A stretch of DNA of 64,000 nucleotides from Oscillospiraceae bacterium (lineage in GTDB: Bacteria; Bacillota; Clostridia; Oscillospirales; Oscillospiraceae): assembly GCA_015067435.1 (NCBI GenBank), contig SVMM01000012.1:1-64000 (forward strand), given 5' to 3'. The notes under the pieces were generated by a model. That model was not told the origin of the DNA and did not search any database. It was given only the letters and a program-made list of their open reading frames with translations. Both the position numbers and the translations under genes were made by a program. Of the stretch, positions 49,565 through 57,912 are shown piece after piece; the first letter of the stretch is position 1; each line of letters starts with the position of its first letter.

Positions 49565-51240
49565 AAAACACCAGATTTACCAAAAACTTCATGTGGCTCA
49601 TGCTCCTGCTCAGCGGGACCCTTGTGCTGCTGTGGGTCGTGTTCTACTACATCACCCTGGAGGTTACGAAGCGGAACATGATCCTGCAAGCGGAGACGAG
49701 CAGCGAGGCGATCATCGCGAGCATCGAAAACGAGCTGCTTGCCATCGACGCCACGGCGTATGACCTTGCGCACTACGACCGCGTCGAGTCCATGGCGATG
49801 GCGGAGGGCACGCGCTCGTTTTACGATTACGGCGCGGTGGCGGAGGAGCGCGGCGGCAGCATCGTCAACAACGCGCAGGCTGCCGACAACGCGGTGGTGT
49901 TCCGTGCCGACGGGCTCTTCTACCGGCTCAAGGGCACGATCCCCAACACGGCGCTCCGGCGTGTGTTCCGGCTCATTGAGAGCGCTCCGCGCTCGACCGT
50001 CGTTGTCACGACCAACGACACCGCCTATGTCGGGCGGAGCGAAACGATCTGGCGTGAGGGCACGGCGGTGGGTTATGTGGCGCTTTTGATGGAGGAGACG
50101 CGTATCGAAAAGCTGCTGCGCGCCTATGACGACATCGACTATCTGGGCGTGGCGCTGCTTTCGGGCGACAGGCTCATATCCTCCAACCGCAATCTTCGCT
50201 TCGAGGATATTCCGCGCATCCGGGAAAGCGCCGCCTTTACCCGTGAGAAGGACGTCGGGCTCTCGGGCTTTCGCCTGCTCGTCTACTGCGAGAGCAGCGT
50301 TTCCCGGCGGCTTTCCCGCTACTTTGCCGTTGCCATGCCGGTTACGGTCGTCATCCTCGCGCTGGTGATGGCGTTTTTCATCCGCTATCTGCGCCGCCAC
50401 ATGGTTACGCCCATCAACACCGTGATCGCGCTCACAAGGGAGTCCGGCGACAAGCCGCTGCCCCACACGGGCGAGGAATACTTCGACGGCCTCGTGGATC
50501 ACGTCAACGATATGCTTTCGCGCATCGAGGACAGGGAGCGCGCGCTGTATGCGTCCGAGAGGAAGGCGCGCGAATCGGAGCTTGAGAAGGAGCGGACGCT
50601 GGTGAGCCTTCTCAAAAAGCAGATCAGCGCCCACTTCACGGTCAACACGCTCAACGTCGTGCGCGCGCTCATCAACAAGGGCGAGCGCGAGGCGGCGGCG
50701 CGCATCTGCGGCGAGCTCTCGACGCTCCTGCGCTACGCCAACGCGCCGGAGGAGTATATTTCGCTGTCGGACGAATTCTACGTTCTGCGCCAGTACGTCG
50801 GCATCATGCAGGCACGCTATCCCGGCAAAATCCGCTTTGAGACGGACGAAGAGGACGTCCCCGAGGACGTGTTCATTCCGCGTATGCTGATCCAGCCCGT
50901 CGTGGAGAACGCCATCGTACACGGCCTCGACGGCAAGGAGGGGACGGTTTCACTTTCCGCGGAGCTTCAGGATGCGGCGGTCGTCGTCACGGTCGCGGAC
51001 GACGGCAAGGGCATGACGGCGGATGAGCTTTCCCGCGTGCGCGAGAGCCTGCGGCTCACGGGCAGCGCGGAGGAGCCGGGCATCGAGCACGTCGCGCTCA
51101 TCAACATCCAGAAGCGCATTCGCGTGGTCTGCGGCGACGGCTACGGCGTGGAGCTCGACTCCGCGCCCGACGAAGGCACGCGCGTGCGCCTGCGCTTCGC
51201 GAGAGACGTGGGCGAGGACGCCCTGCCGCGCAGGGTGTGA
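49561..51240 (+). CDS. Sensor histidine kinase, YesM/LytS type
   Basis: 559 residues from ATG 49561. TM1 is about 10-32 (FMWLMLLLSGTLVLLWVVF), an extracytoplasmic sensor domain reaches to about 255, and TM2 is about 258-282, followed by a HAMP-like stretch. The His_kinase box is KKQISAHFTVNTLNVV, where relatives read QINPHFLFNTL; the ATPase has QPVVENAIVHGL and VADDGKGM. Partner: the AraC-type regulator at 45124. Confidence 0.9.
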   Translation: MKNTRFTKNFMWLMLLLSGTLVLLWVVFYYITLEVTKRNMILQAETSSEAIIASIENELLAIDATAYDLAHYDRVESMAMAEGTRSFYDYGAVAEERGGSIVNNAQAADNAVVFRADGLFYRLKGTIPNTALRRVFRLIESAPRSTVVVTTNDTAYVGRSETIWREGTAVGYVALLMEETRIEKLLRAYDDIDYLGVALLSGDRLISSNRNLRFEDIPRIRESAAFTREKDVGLSGFRLLVYCESSVSRRLSRYFAVAMPVTVVILALVMAFFIRYLRRHMVTPINTVIALTRESGDKPLPHTGEEYFDGLVDHVNDMLSRIEDRERALYASERKARESELEKERTLVSLLKKQISAHFTVNTLNVVRALINKGEREAAARICGELSTLLRYANAPEEYISLSDEFYVLRQYVGIMQARYPGKIRFETDEEDVPEDVFIPRMLIQPVVENAIVHGLDGKEGTVSLSAELQDAAVVVTVADDGKGMTADELSRVRESLRLTGSAEEPGIEHVALINIQKRIRVVCGDGYGVELDSAPDEGTRVRLRFARDVGEDALPRRV

Positions 51241-51244
51241 TGCT

Positions 51245-51568
51245 ATGCTTTACTTTTGGCAAATGATTCGTGACGAAAGACCGGCGGAGGATAAGAACAG
51301 AAAGAATATCGAAAAACACGGTATCGCATTTAAGACTGCGGCAAGAGTGTTTGAGGATGATCTCCGGCTTGAGTATCCCGATCCGGATCATAGCGAGAAC
51401 GAAGAAAGATACCGCACAATTGGATTGGTTCATGATGTACTGACAGTCGTGTATTGTGATCGGGAAAACAAAGAGACGGGAGAAATGGATATAAGGATCA
51501 TCTCAGCAAGGCTGGCGACGAAGCTGGAGCGGAATGCATATAATAACAATGTTATTGGACGCTATTAA
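51245..51568 (+). CDS. brnT: BrnT-family toxin
   Basis: 107 residues with the BrnT pattern NRKNIEKHGIAFKTAARVFEDD and RYRTIGLVHDVLTVVYCDRE, then IRIISARLATKLERNAY. BrnT is an RNase-fold toxin neutralised by BrnA. It starts 4 bases after the kinase stop with a weak ribosome site, so expression may ride on upstream translation; an internal ATG at 51263 is an alternative start. Confidence 0.8.
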   Translation: MLYFWQMIRDERPAEDKNRKNIEKHGIAFKTAARVFEDDLRLEYPDPDHSENEERYRTIGLVHDVLTVVYCDRENKETGEMDIRIISARLATKLERNAYNNNVIGRY

Positions 51569-51588
51569 ACGGTGAGGAGGCAAATGCT

Positions 51589-51804
51589 ATGGGGAAAGAG
51601 GTACGTTTTATCTTAGAGCGTGGGACCAAGCTTTCTGACGAAGAGATCGCCATGATCGAAGCGGCTCGCAATCTGCCGGAGTCTCCCGATGAGGACAATC
51701 CGCCGATTGATCCCGTTGCAACACCGGAGCAGTACAATGCGTTGATGCGCGCCGTTGCCGAAAGGAATCGGAGGGTTGCGGGGAGACGAAGAGGCACCGC
51801 GTGA
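51589..51804 (+). CDS. BrnA-like antitoxin
   Basis: 71 residues (TKLSDEEIAMIEAARNLPES; TPEQYNALMRAVAERNRR) in the BrnA position behind GTGAGGAGG, 20 bases after brnT. It is short and I see no clear ribbon-helix-helix, so identity rests mainly on context. A terminator follows. Confidence 0.6.
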   Translation: MGKEVRFILERGTKLSDEEIAMIEAARNLPESPDEDNPPIDPVATPEQYNALMRAVAERNRRVAGRRRGTA

Positions 51805-51843
51805 ATAATTCTGACTACTGTTTGACTACTATTTTACGAAATA

Positions 51844-51881
51844 GGCTCCAGCCTGGCATTTGTGCAGGCTGGAGCCGTTTT
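51844..51881 (+). terminator. Intrinsic terminator after the toxin-antitoxin pair
   Basis: GGCTCCAGCCTG (51844-51855) and CAGGCTGGAGCC (51865-51876), perfect 12-bp stem, 9-base loop, followed by GTTTTC. It closes the array that begins at 27656. Confidence 0.8.
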
Positions 51882-51946
51882 CAAAAGGTTTTGGATACGT
51901 TCCAACGAGTCCTGAAACCCGCATTAATCCGGCATTTTGCAGCCAT

Positions 51947-52000
51947 GCCTGATAACTCCGACTCTGAAGGTCGTGCGTTCGAATCGCATCGGGCGTACCA
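51947..52000 (+). tRNA. 3' fragment of a tRNA-Arg(CCG)-like gene, attachment-site scar
   Basis: ACTCCGACTCTGA supplies an anticodon-loop region with CCG, AGGTC is the variable loop, GTGCG-TTCGAAT-CGCAT the T arm, and CGGGCGTACCA the acceptor 3' strand with encoded CCA. The 5' acceptor strand and D arm are absent upstream. Such 3' halves are what tyrosine recombinases leave after integrating in tRNA genes. Not a functional tRNA. Confidence 0.6.
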
Positions 52001-52058
52001 AAAACCCACCGAAATATTATGTTTCGGAGGATTTTTGCGATTTTTCGGAGGCGATAAC

Positions 52059-52361
52059 GTGTCTGAAAAAATCTATACGCAGGAAGAGATCGCGGCGTGC
52101 GTCATCCCTCTGCTGCAAAAATACCACGCGGAGCGTGCGGTTTTGTTTGGCTCCTACGCACGCGGCGAAGCGACGAGGACGTCGGACGTCGATCTGGTCA
52201 TCATCGGCGGAGCAGAATTTGACCCGACCGACGTTTTTTCCATTGCCGATGAATTATTTGACCGGCTTGGGAAAAATGTTGACGTATATGAGCTGCGCGA
52301 AATCAACGAGGGCACGGATTTCTATAACGCCATCTTCTCGGAGGGGGTGCAGATCGCTTGA
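52059..52361 (+). CDS. MNT-type nucleotidyltransferase (antitoxin-like)
   Basis: 100 residues from GTG 52059, 8 bases after CGGAGG. The catalytic pattern is LFGSYARGEATRTSDVDLVI (GSYARG and DVD). Single-domain MNT proteins pair with HEPN RNases and AMPylate them. The TTG/ATG of a HEPN-like gene overlaps its stop at 52358, but that gene is broken. Confidence 0.82.
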   Translation: MSEKIYTQEEIAACVIPLLQKYHAERAVLFGSYARGEATRTSDVDLVIIGGAEFDPTDVFSIADELFDRLGKNVDVYELREINEGTDFYNAIFSEGVQIA

Positions 52362-52390
52362 AATATTCCGATGAGCAAAGGCTTGCAAGA
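52358..52390 (+). pseudogene. Truncated HEPN-toxin start
   Basis: TTG 52358 overlaps the MNT stop and reads LKYSDEQRLA, like the opening of HEPN partner proteins, then enters the antisense of the MATE gene 3' end. Only about ten codons survive, so the toxin is lost. Confidence 0.4.
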
Positions 52391-53585
52391 CCAACGTCCC
52401 GAAAAAGGAGACCAGCAGGGAACGCACCGGACGGTCGAGCGCGGTGAAGTATGAGGAAAAGCACATGTCGATCCAGCCTGCAGGGTAGGAGAACGAGAAG
52501 AGCCGGATCGCGGTCTTGCTGACGGCGGCAAGCTCCGTATCTCCCGGTTTGATGAAAATCGACGCAACGGACGGCCCGGCGAGCAGCATGAACAGGAACG
52601 CAGCGACCGCCGTGATGACCGTGGCGATGAGGACGCGGCTGAAGATCGCCTTCATGCGCTCAATCATCCCCGCGCCATAGCAGTAGCTGATTGCGGGCTG
52701 GAGCGAATCGCAGATGCCGAAGTTGAGCATGCCGATGATGCTGTCCACATACATGACGATGGAAAACGCAGCCACCGCGGTCGTACCGCCGTGCTTGAGT
52801 AAAAACAGATTGTAGACGACGCTCATGATGGACATGGCGATGCTGCTGAAAAACTCGCTGGAACCGTTGGCGGCGATGCGGAAGAACCGCGCGGCGGGAA
52901 TGCCCTCGCGCGTGTAGTAGAGATCCATGCGCTTCCCCATAAACAGCAGCAGCGTTATGACGGAGCCGAGGGCAATAGAGACGCAACTGGCCACCGCCGC
53001 CGCTCTCACACCCCGATGCAGCACGGCAATGAGGACGAAGTCCAGCACGACGTTGAGCCCCTGCGTTACGACGCCGATCCACATGCTGAGCTTCTGCCTG
53101 CCGCACACGCGCAGATAATTGTCGGTGGCAAAATAGATGGGGATCAGCGGCCCGAACAGCGCGTAAACGCGTAAATACTCGACGCTGAATTGAATCGCGG
53201 TTTCGCTTGCGCCGGGGGCAAGCAGCGTGATGAACGGTTTTGCAAAGAAGAAGCCGAGCAAACCGAGTACGCAGGAGAGCAGCAGAATGAACTTTACCGA
53301 GAAGGAAAAGACCCGCGACGCCTCCTCCCGCCCCCGTTCGCCGAGCAGCATGGAGATGTTGACGCTCGCGCCGGTGGCAATCATGTTGGAAAGCGCCTCG
53401 ACGATCATGATGACCGGCATGATGAGGTTGATCGCGGCAAGCGCGTCCTCACCGAGAAAGCGGCCGACAAAGAGCCCGTCGACCACGGAGTAGAGCGCGC
53501 CGAACACGGATGTGACCACTGCGGGCACGGCGCATCGGAAAAACAGCTTCGTCGGCGGAAGCTGCGCGAAGATTTCGGAATCCAT
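52380..53585 (-). pseudogene. 3'-truncated MATE-family efflux pump
   Basis: MATE multidrug exporter homology runs from MDSEIFAQLPPTKLFFRCAVPAV through typical repeats (GALYSVVDGLFVGRFLG; NIGMLNFGIC-like second half) to SLLVSFFGTLVLQAF near residue 402. The final one or two helices are missing; the frame continues antisense into the nucleotidyltransferase gene to 52254. The junction near 52380 coincides with truncation of the HEPN gene, so a single deletion fused the two. Confidence 0.75.
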
Positions 53586-53622
53586 AGAACCTCCGGAGGT
53601 TTCAGAATCATACGCGGTGATA

Positions 53623-53654
53623 CAGAAAGGCAGGGGCGTACCCCTGCCTTTCTG
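53623..53654. terminator. Perfect inverted repeat between MATE gene and 53690 gene
   Basis: CAGAAAGGCAGGGG and CCCCTGCCTTTCTG, 14 bp, 4-base loop. It lies 35 bases past the stop of the leftward gene at 53690 and before the MATE gene start. T runs are weak on both sides, so a terminator role is likely but not certain. Confidence 0.55.
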
Positions 53655-53689
53655 CTTGAAAAGGGAGATGAGAAATGGATGTGCTGTGT

Positions 53690-54274
53690 TTAGTGCCCGG
53701 CGGCTTTGAGCTGACGCCTGACCTGTTCCAGCTTCTTCTTGATCTCTTTTCTGTCCTCGGCGTCCGAGGTGGACTTGAGCTGCTTCTCCAGCGCCTTCTG
53801 CTTGGTTTTCAGAGCCGAGACGTCCGTTGATGCGGTCTGCGCTTTCACGGGCTCTGCCTGCTCCTTTGCGCCGGCAGCCTTCCCGGCGGCCTCCGCCGCG
53901 GGCTTGTCCTCTGCCGCCTTTGCTTCATCAGTCTTCTTTCCGTCGGTCGGCGCGTCAAACTGTATCTTCGCGCCGTTCTCGCCGTCGGATACCGGCTGAT
54001 AGCGCCCGAACGACGCGCGATCCTCCGCCGTTTCGGGGACATAGCGGTCGCGCGTGGGGCGTTCGGAAGCGCGCGGCGCGTGCTCCTGCTTCGCGTCGGG
54101 ACGCTCTGCCCTGCCGATCTCGGACACGCCGCTCACGCGATTAGCCTTCAGATCGGCGAGCGCCTGCTCAGCCTCCTTGCTCCGATCCCCGACGGGCGCA
54201 GCCTTCTCCGGGCGGCTGTTGTTCTGCGCCGTCTCGTGGTTTTGATTCTGTCGAACATCCAATCCGATCGCCAT
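53690..54274 (-). CDS. Hypothetical charged coiled-coil protein
   Basis: 194 residues starting MAIGLDVRQNQNHE. The middle is a low-complexity Ala/Glu/Lys stretch (AKAAEDKPAAEAAGKAAGAKEQ) and the C-terminus a coiled coil (KTKQKALEKQLKSTSDAEDRKEIKKKLEQVRRQLKA). No signal peptide or cysteine. The second ATG (54274) is better spaced to GGGAGG. A motif shared with the VTT operon promoter lies upstream (54349-54367), so it is probably in the VanRS-like regulon. No family recognised. Confidence 0.75.
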   Translation of the reverse strand: MAIGLDVRQNQNHETAQNNSRPEKAAPVGDRSKEAEQALADLKANRVSGVSEIGRAERPDAKQEHAPRASERPTRDRYVPETAEDRASFGRYQPVSDGENGAKIQFDAPTDGKKTDEAKAAEDKPAAEAAGKAAGAKEQAEPVKAQTASTDVSALKTKQKALEKQLKSTSDAEDRKEIKKKLEQVRRQLKAAGH

Positions 54275-54348
54275 AACCATACCTCCCTGTATTTGGTGCT
54301 TCCATCATAACAGGGCGCAGGGCAAAAAACCACGAAAGAACTGTGAAG

Positions 54349-54367
54349 AAATCTGAAGAATCCTTAA
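54349..54367 (-). promoter_or_regulatory. OmpR-type direct-repeat motif before the 53690 gene
   Basis: Minus strand TTAAGGATTCTTCAGATTT, continuing TTCACAGTTC: repeats with 10-base period. It matches 17 of 19 positions of the motif at 56452-56470. Confidence 0.5.
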
Positions 54368-54371
54368 GATT

Positions 54372-55685
54372 CTATGCAAGCGGCAGCGAGAGACACACGG
54401 TATACACTCCGTCCGCTTCCGCGCAGGCATACGCTCCTCCATGGTATTCGAGGATGCGCCGGCAGGTGTTCAGCCCGATGTTGGTGCTCTCCTTCGCGTC
54501 GCGCTGCGGAGAGACATGGTTTTTCAGCTCAAGAACCGCGCGGCCGCCGTCCTGTTTGCTGACGATGTCAACGGGCTGCGCAGGATCGGCGTACTTCAGA
54601 AGATTGGAGTACAGGTTGTCAAAGGCGCGGCGGAGCAGGTCAATGTTGACCATCAGCGAGCCCTCCAGCACGCCGAAGTCCGTATGCACGGTAAAACCCT
54701 TGCTCTCCAGCGAAAAAGCGTACTCGCTCCAGATGTTCCGTATCAGCTCGTCGGCTCCCACGGCCTCCAATTCGGGCTTTTCCCACTCGGACGAGTATAC
54801 AAGGAAGTATTCAAACAGCTTGTCCGCCATCTCCTTGATGCGCAGCGCTTTTTCGTGGCTGCGGCCGATGAAGTGGCGAAGCTGCTCCTCGTCTTTGTAT
54901 TTGCCCCGTTCCATCAGCTCCAGATACCCGAGGAGCGCCGTCAGCGGCGTGCGCAGGTCGTGAGACATCGCCGTGACAAGCTGCGAGTTGGCGGAGCGCA
55001 TGGCTTCCTCCGCTTCCTGATGCTCTCGGATCGAACGGCGCATCTGGTCGATCCCTGAAGCAAGCTCGCTGAGCTCGTCCTCGCCCAAAACAGTCACGCG
55101 ATAGTTCAGATCACCGCCGGCGAGGATGTCAAGCTCCCGCTTGAGCCGCTGGATGTAGCGCAGCTTTTTGCGGACAAAGAAAATGATGGAAAAGAAAAAG
55201 ACGACAAACGCGATGAGCGCGGAGATCACGATGCTCCAATAGTAATAAGCGTCTCCCGCGTAGTAGTAAAGCCGCGCCGTGACTGTCGTGCCGTCGCTGA
55301 GCGTCAGGATGGCCTCCTGCGCGGAGTCCTCAAAAAAGGAGTCGTCTTCTGTGATGCCCTGCGGGGTTCTGGAAGGAGTGGACTCATAGATTGCCGCTCC
55401 GTCATGGAACAGCAGGAGATAGACCTTGTCGCCGCGGCTGCACCAGACGTTGAGCAGGTGCAGGTTTGTCTCGTCGATCCGCTCGTCGTTCACATATTCC
55501 TGAAGCTGCTTGAGCTGGCGCTTTTCCATCCGATCCGTGAACGCCTGACCGTATACGGTTTTGTCCAGGATCAGATTGCTCAACGCAAAGAAAATGCAGA
55601 ACGCCACGGCTGCCGCGAGCAGGGACAGCATCACCGCAAGAAGCAGCTGGACGCTGAGGGAGCGCCGGCGGTTTTCTTTACTCAA
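54372..55685 (-). CDS. Sensor histidine kinase, VanS-like
   Basis: 437 residues from TTG 55685, overlapping the regulator stop and preceded by AAAGGGG. TM1 is about 12-35 and TM2 about 160-180, with a small extracytoplasmic domain between, followed by HAMP (VTVLGEDELSELASGIDQM). The HisKA box is VTAMSHDLRTPLTALLGYL; the ATPase has NLYSNLLKYA as N box and TNIGLNTCRRILEYHGG. The plan matches VanS/EnvZ-type kinases of Clostridia. Confidence 0.9.
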   Translation of the reverse strand: MSKENRRRSLSVQLLLAVMLSLLAAAVAFCIFFALSNLILDKTVYGQAFTDRMEKRQLKQLQEYVNDERIDETNLHLLNVWCSRGDKVYLLLFHDGAAIYESTPSRTPQGITEDDSFFEDSAQEAILTLSDGTTVTARLYYYAGDAYYYWSIVISALIAFVVFFFSIIFFVRKKLRYIQRLKRELDILAGGDLNYRVTVLGEDELSELASGIDQMRRSIREHQEAEEAMRSANSQLVTAMSHDLRTPLTALLGYLELMERGKYKDEEQLRHFIGRSHEKALRIKEMADKLFEYFLVYSSEWEKPELEAVGADELIRNIWSEYAFSLESKGFTVHTDFGVLEGSLMVNIDLLRRAFDNLYSNLLKYADPAQPVDIVSKQDGGRAVLELKNHVSPQRDAKESTNIGLNTCRRILEYHGGAYACAEADGVYTVCLSLPLA

Positions 55686-56376
55686 TGCGATACCCCTTTC
55701 CCCAGACGGTACGGATGGTATGGCTGTTCTGCGGATCGTCGCCCAGCTTGCGGCGGATGTTGCGGATATGCACCATGACCGTGTTGTTGGAGGTATAGAA
55801 ATACGGCTCGTCCCAGATGCTCTCATAAATGTTCTGTACGGAGAACACCTTTTTCTGGTTGGAGGCGAGCAGATGCAGGATGCGGTACTCGGTGTCGGTC
55901 AGAGGCACCTCCTGCCCGTCGCGGCGCACGATGTTCTGCGCGGTGTCAATCTCGATGTTGCCGCAGCAGCGGATCACGCCGCTTTGCTGCTCGGCGGATT
56001 TTGCGCCGTACACACAGTACCGCCGCAGCATGGCCTTGACGCGCGAGACCAGCTCGGTATAGGAAAACGGCTTGACCAGATAATCGTCGCCGCCGGCGGA
56101 AAAACCCACCGCCTTATCCTGATCCTGTGATTTGGCGGTGAGAAACAGAACCGGCACCGTTGATTGCTTGCGGATCTCGGAGCAGACGGCGTAACCGCTC
56201 ATGCCGGGCATCATCACATCCAGAATGACCAGATCAACGGTGTCGTCCAGCTTGCTGAGCACCTCCGCGCCGCTTGCGGCCTCCACGACCTCATACCCCT
56301 CGCCGCTGAGCAGCAGGCGCAGCACCTCGCGGATCTCGGGGTCGTCGTCGGCAAAGAGTATCTTTTTCTCGTTCAC
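55678..56376 (-). CDS. OmpR-family response regulator, VanR-like
   Basis: 232 residues from GTG 56376 behind GGGAGGT. The receiver has DDD in LFADDDPEI, phospho-Asp in LVILDVMMPGMSG and Lys in DYLVKPFSY. The winged helix is at 135-232 (LTDTEYRILHLLASNQ; VMVHIRNIRRKLGDDP; VWGKGYRIE). It is divergent from the VTT/pssA/psd operon. The shared direct-repeat motif suggests it controls that operon and the 53690 gene. Confidence 0.92.
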   Translation of the reverse strand: MNEKKILFADDDPEIREVLRLLLSGEGYEVVEAASGAEVLSKLDDTVDLVILDVMMPGMSGYAVCSEIRKQSTVPVLFLTAKSQDQDKAVGFSAGGDDYLVKPFSYTELVSRVKAMLRRYCVYGAKSAEQQSGVIRCCGNIEIDTAQNIVRRDGQEVPLTDTEYRILHLLASNQKKVFSVQNIYESIWDEPYFYTSNNTVMVHIRNIRRKLGDDPQNSHTIRTVWGKGYRIE

Positions 56377-56451
56377 GGAAGCTACCTCCCAATGATATGC
56401 TGCCTCCATTATACAGAGCTGCGGTGCGTTTGGACAGCCTTTTTTCGCAAA

Positions 56452-56470
56452 TTAAGATTTCTTCAGATTT
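56452..56470 (+). promoter_or_regulatory. OmpR-type direct-repeat motif before the VTT gene
   Basis: TTAAGATTTCTTCAGATTT contains two TTMAGATTT units with a 10-base period; AATCTTAAGAATC follows 10 bases later. It lies in the 162-base space between the regulator gene and the VTT gene. Confidence 0.5.
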
Positions 56471-56538
56471 ATCGTAGGGGAATCTTAAGAATCACCCTGT
56501 ATGCTGTCCACATTCCGAGAGAAGGAAGGCAGATTCCT

Positions 56539-57117
56539 ATGGTCAAAACAAAACTGGATGTCGGGCGCGTCCTCAGCGCGGCGATGGTCGCGCTGCTCCT
56601 GCTCTCCGCCGCCTTTGTGCTGCGCGGTTGGACGAGCGGGAGCTTTTCCTCGACGGAGGCCATGCGCGCCTACATTGCCTCATTCGGCGTTCTTGCACCG
56701 CTGGTGCTGACGCTCATTCAGGCGCTGCAAGTGGTGCTGCCCGTGCTGCCGGGGTGGCTGGGCTGTATCGTCGGCGCGGCGCTGTTCGGCTCCGCGGGAG
56801 GCTTCTGGTGCAACTACATCGGTATCAGCGCGGGTTCCATCGCCGCATATTTCCTTGCGCGGCGCTACGGCGTGAGTCTGGTGCGACAGCTTGTCCCGAT
56901 GGATCATTATGAAAAGTGCGCGGCATGGGCGAGAAACAAAAAGAGCTACACGCTGGTGCTGTTCCTTGCCATTCTGCTGCCGCTGGCGCCGGACGATTTT
57001 CTGTGCTACTACTCCGGCCTCGCCGAGATGGACGCCAGGAAGTTCATCACCATCATTCTTGCCGCAAAACCGTGGTGCATCCTGTTTTACAGCGTTTTCT
57101 TCGCGCAGTTTCTGTAA
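56539..57117 (+). CDS. VTT/DedA-family (TVP38-like) membrane protein
   Basis: 192 residues with an N-terminal transmembrane helix and the VTT core (QALQVVLPVLPGWLGCIVGAA; GISAGSIAAYFLARRYG; FLAILLPLAPDDFLCYYSGL). VTT/DedA proteins act as lipid scramblases or undecaprenyl-phosphate flippases. It leads an operon with pssA and psd, so phospholipid handling under control of the VanRS-like pair is likely. ATG 56539 is the best start though its ribosome site (GAAGG) is loosely spaced. Confidence 0.87.
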   Translation: MVKTKLDVGRVLSAAMVALLLLSAAFVLRGWTSGSFSSTEAMRAYIASFGVLAPLVLTLIQALQVVLPVLPGWLGCIVGAALFGSAGGFWCNYIGISAGSIAAYFLARRYGVSLVRQLVPMDHYEKCAAWARNKKSYTLVLFLAILLPLAPDDFLCYYSGLAEMDARKFITIILAAKPWCILFYSVFFAQFL

Positions 57118-57146
57118 TCGGTATTCAAAGAAAGGTCAAGATAAAA

Positions 57147-57275
57147 ATGGACGGGATAAAAAGAGGACTGTTGGAGGGAATCGTGGCAATGAGTTTTTCG
57201 GTGCTGTTTTTTCCTCTGCTGCGATTCATTATGACAATGAACCAGAAGCAAATTGTGAGCAACAATCAGACGTAG
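57147..57275 (+). CDS. Single-span membrane micro-protein
   Basis: 42 residues starting MDGIKRGLLEG with a hydrophobic stretch IVAMSFSVLFFPLLRFIM and a polar tail NQKQIVSNNQT. AAAGGTCAAG precedes the ATG. It lies 29 bases after the VTT gene and 16 bases before pssA in one operon. A membrane regulator or subunit is likely; no homologue known to me. Confidence 0.6.
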   Translation: MDGIKRGLLEGIVAMSFSVLFFPLLRFIMTMNQKQIVSNNQT

Positions 57276-57291
57276 AAAGGAAAGAATAAAG

Positions 57292-57912
57292 ATGCTGGGA
57301 GTATATAACTACACGGTCGTACTGACCTACATTGGAATGCTGACTGGCTTCGTCGGCGTGACTTACGCTATGAACGGCAACGTCCACGCGGCGCTGGTGT
57401 GCCTGATGATCGCGGGCGTCTGCGATATGTTCGACGGGGCGATCGCCTCGACCATGCAGCGCACGGATCAGGAAAAACGCTTTGGCGTACAGATCGACTC
57501 GCTCAGCGACCTTGTATGCTTCGGCGTGCTGCCCGCCGTGATCGCCTACACAGCTGCCGGACAGACCATGGCGAGCCTGTACCTTGCGGGGCTGTATCTT
57601 CTCTGCGCGCTGATTCGGCTCGCGTGGTTCAACGTGGACGAGGAGGAGCGGCAGGAGCACGAGGGCGGCTCGCGCAAGGTCTACCTCGGCCTGCCTGTCA
57701 CGACGGCGGCATTGCTCCTGCCCGCGATGATGGAGCTCGGCGCACCGCTCGGCTGGCCGGTCGGCTCTCTCGCGCCGCTGATGCTGCTGGTGATGGCGGC
57801 GGCGTTCCTGACGCCGTTCAAGCTCCGCAAGCCGCAGCTTCCCGGGAAGGCAGTCATGCTGCTTGCCGGCGCGACGGAATTTGTGGTGTTGATGACGAGG
57901 GCGGTCGTATGA
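57292..57912 (+). CDS. pssA: CDP-diacylglycerol-serine O-phosphatidyltransferase
   Basis: 206 residues, CDP-alcohol phosphatidyltransferase family. The catalytic pattern D-G-x2-A-x(n)-G-x3-D-x3-D appears as MFDGAIASTMQRTDQ, then FGVQIDSLSDLVCFG. Several membrane helices follow. It makes phosphatidylserine from CDP-diacylglycerol and serine. It overlaps psd by 4 bases (ATGA). GAAAGGAAAG precedes the ATG. Confidence 0.93.
   Translation: MLGVYNYTVVLTYIGMLTGFVGVTYAMNGNVHAALVCLMIAGVCDMFDGAIASTMQRTDQEKRFGVQIDSLSDLVCFGVLPAVIAYTAAGQTMASLYLAGLYLLCALIRLAWFNVDEEERQEHEGGSRKVYLGLPVTTAALLLPAMMELGAPLGWPVGSLAPLMLLVMAAAFLTPFKLRKPQLPGKAVMLLAGATEFVVLMTRAVV

Noticed and set aside
51925-52000. Functional tRNA gene
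   Set aside because: No 5' acceptor strand complementary to CGGGCGT and no D arm occur upstream, so only a 3' fragment is called.
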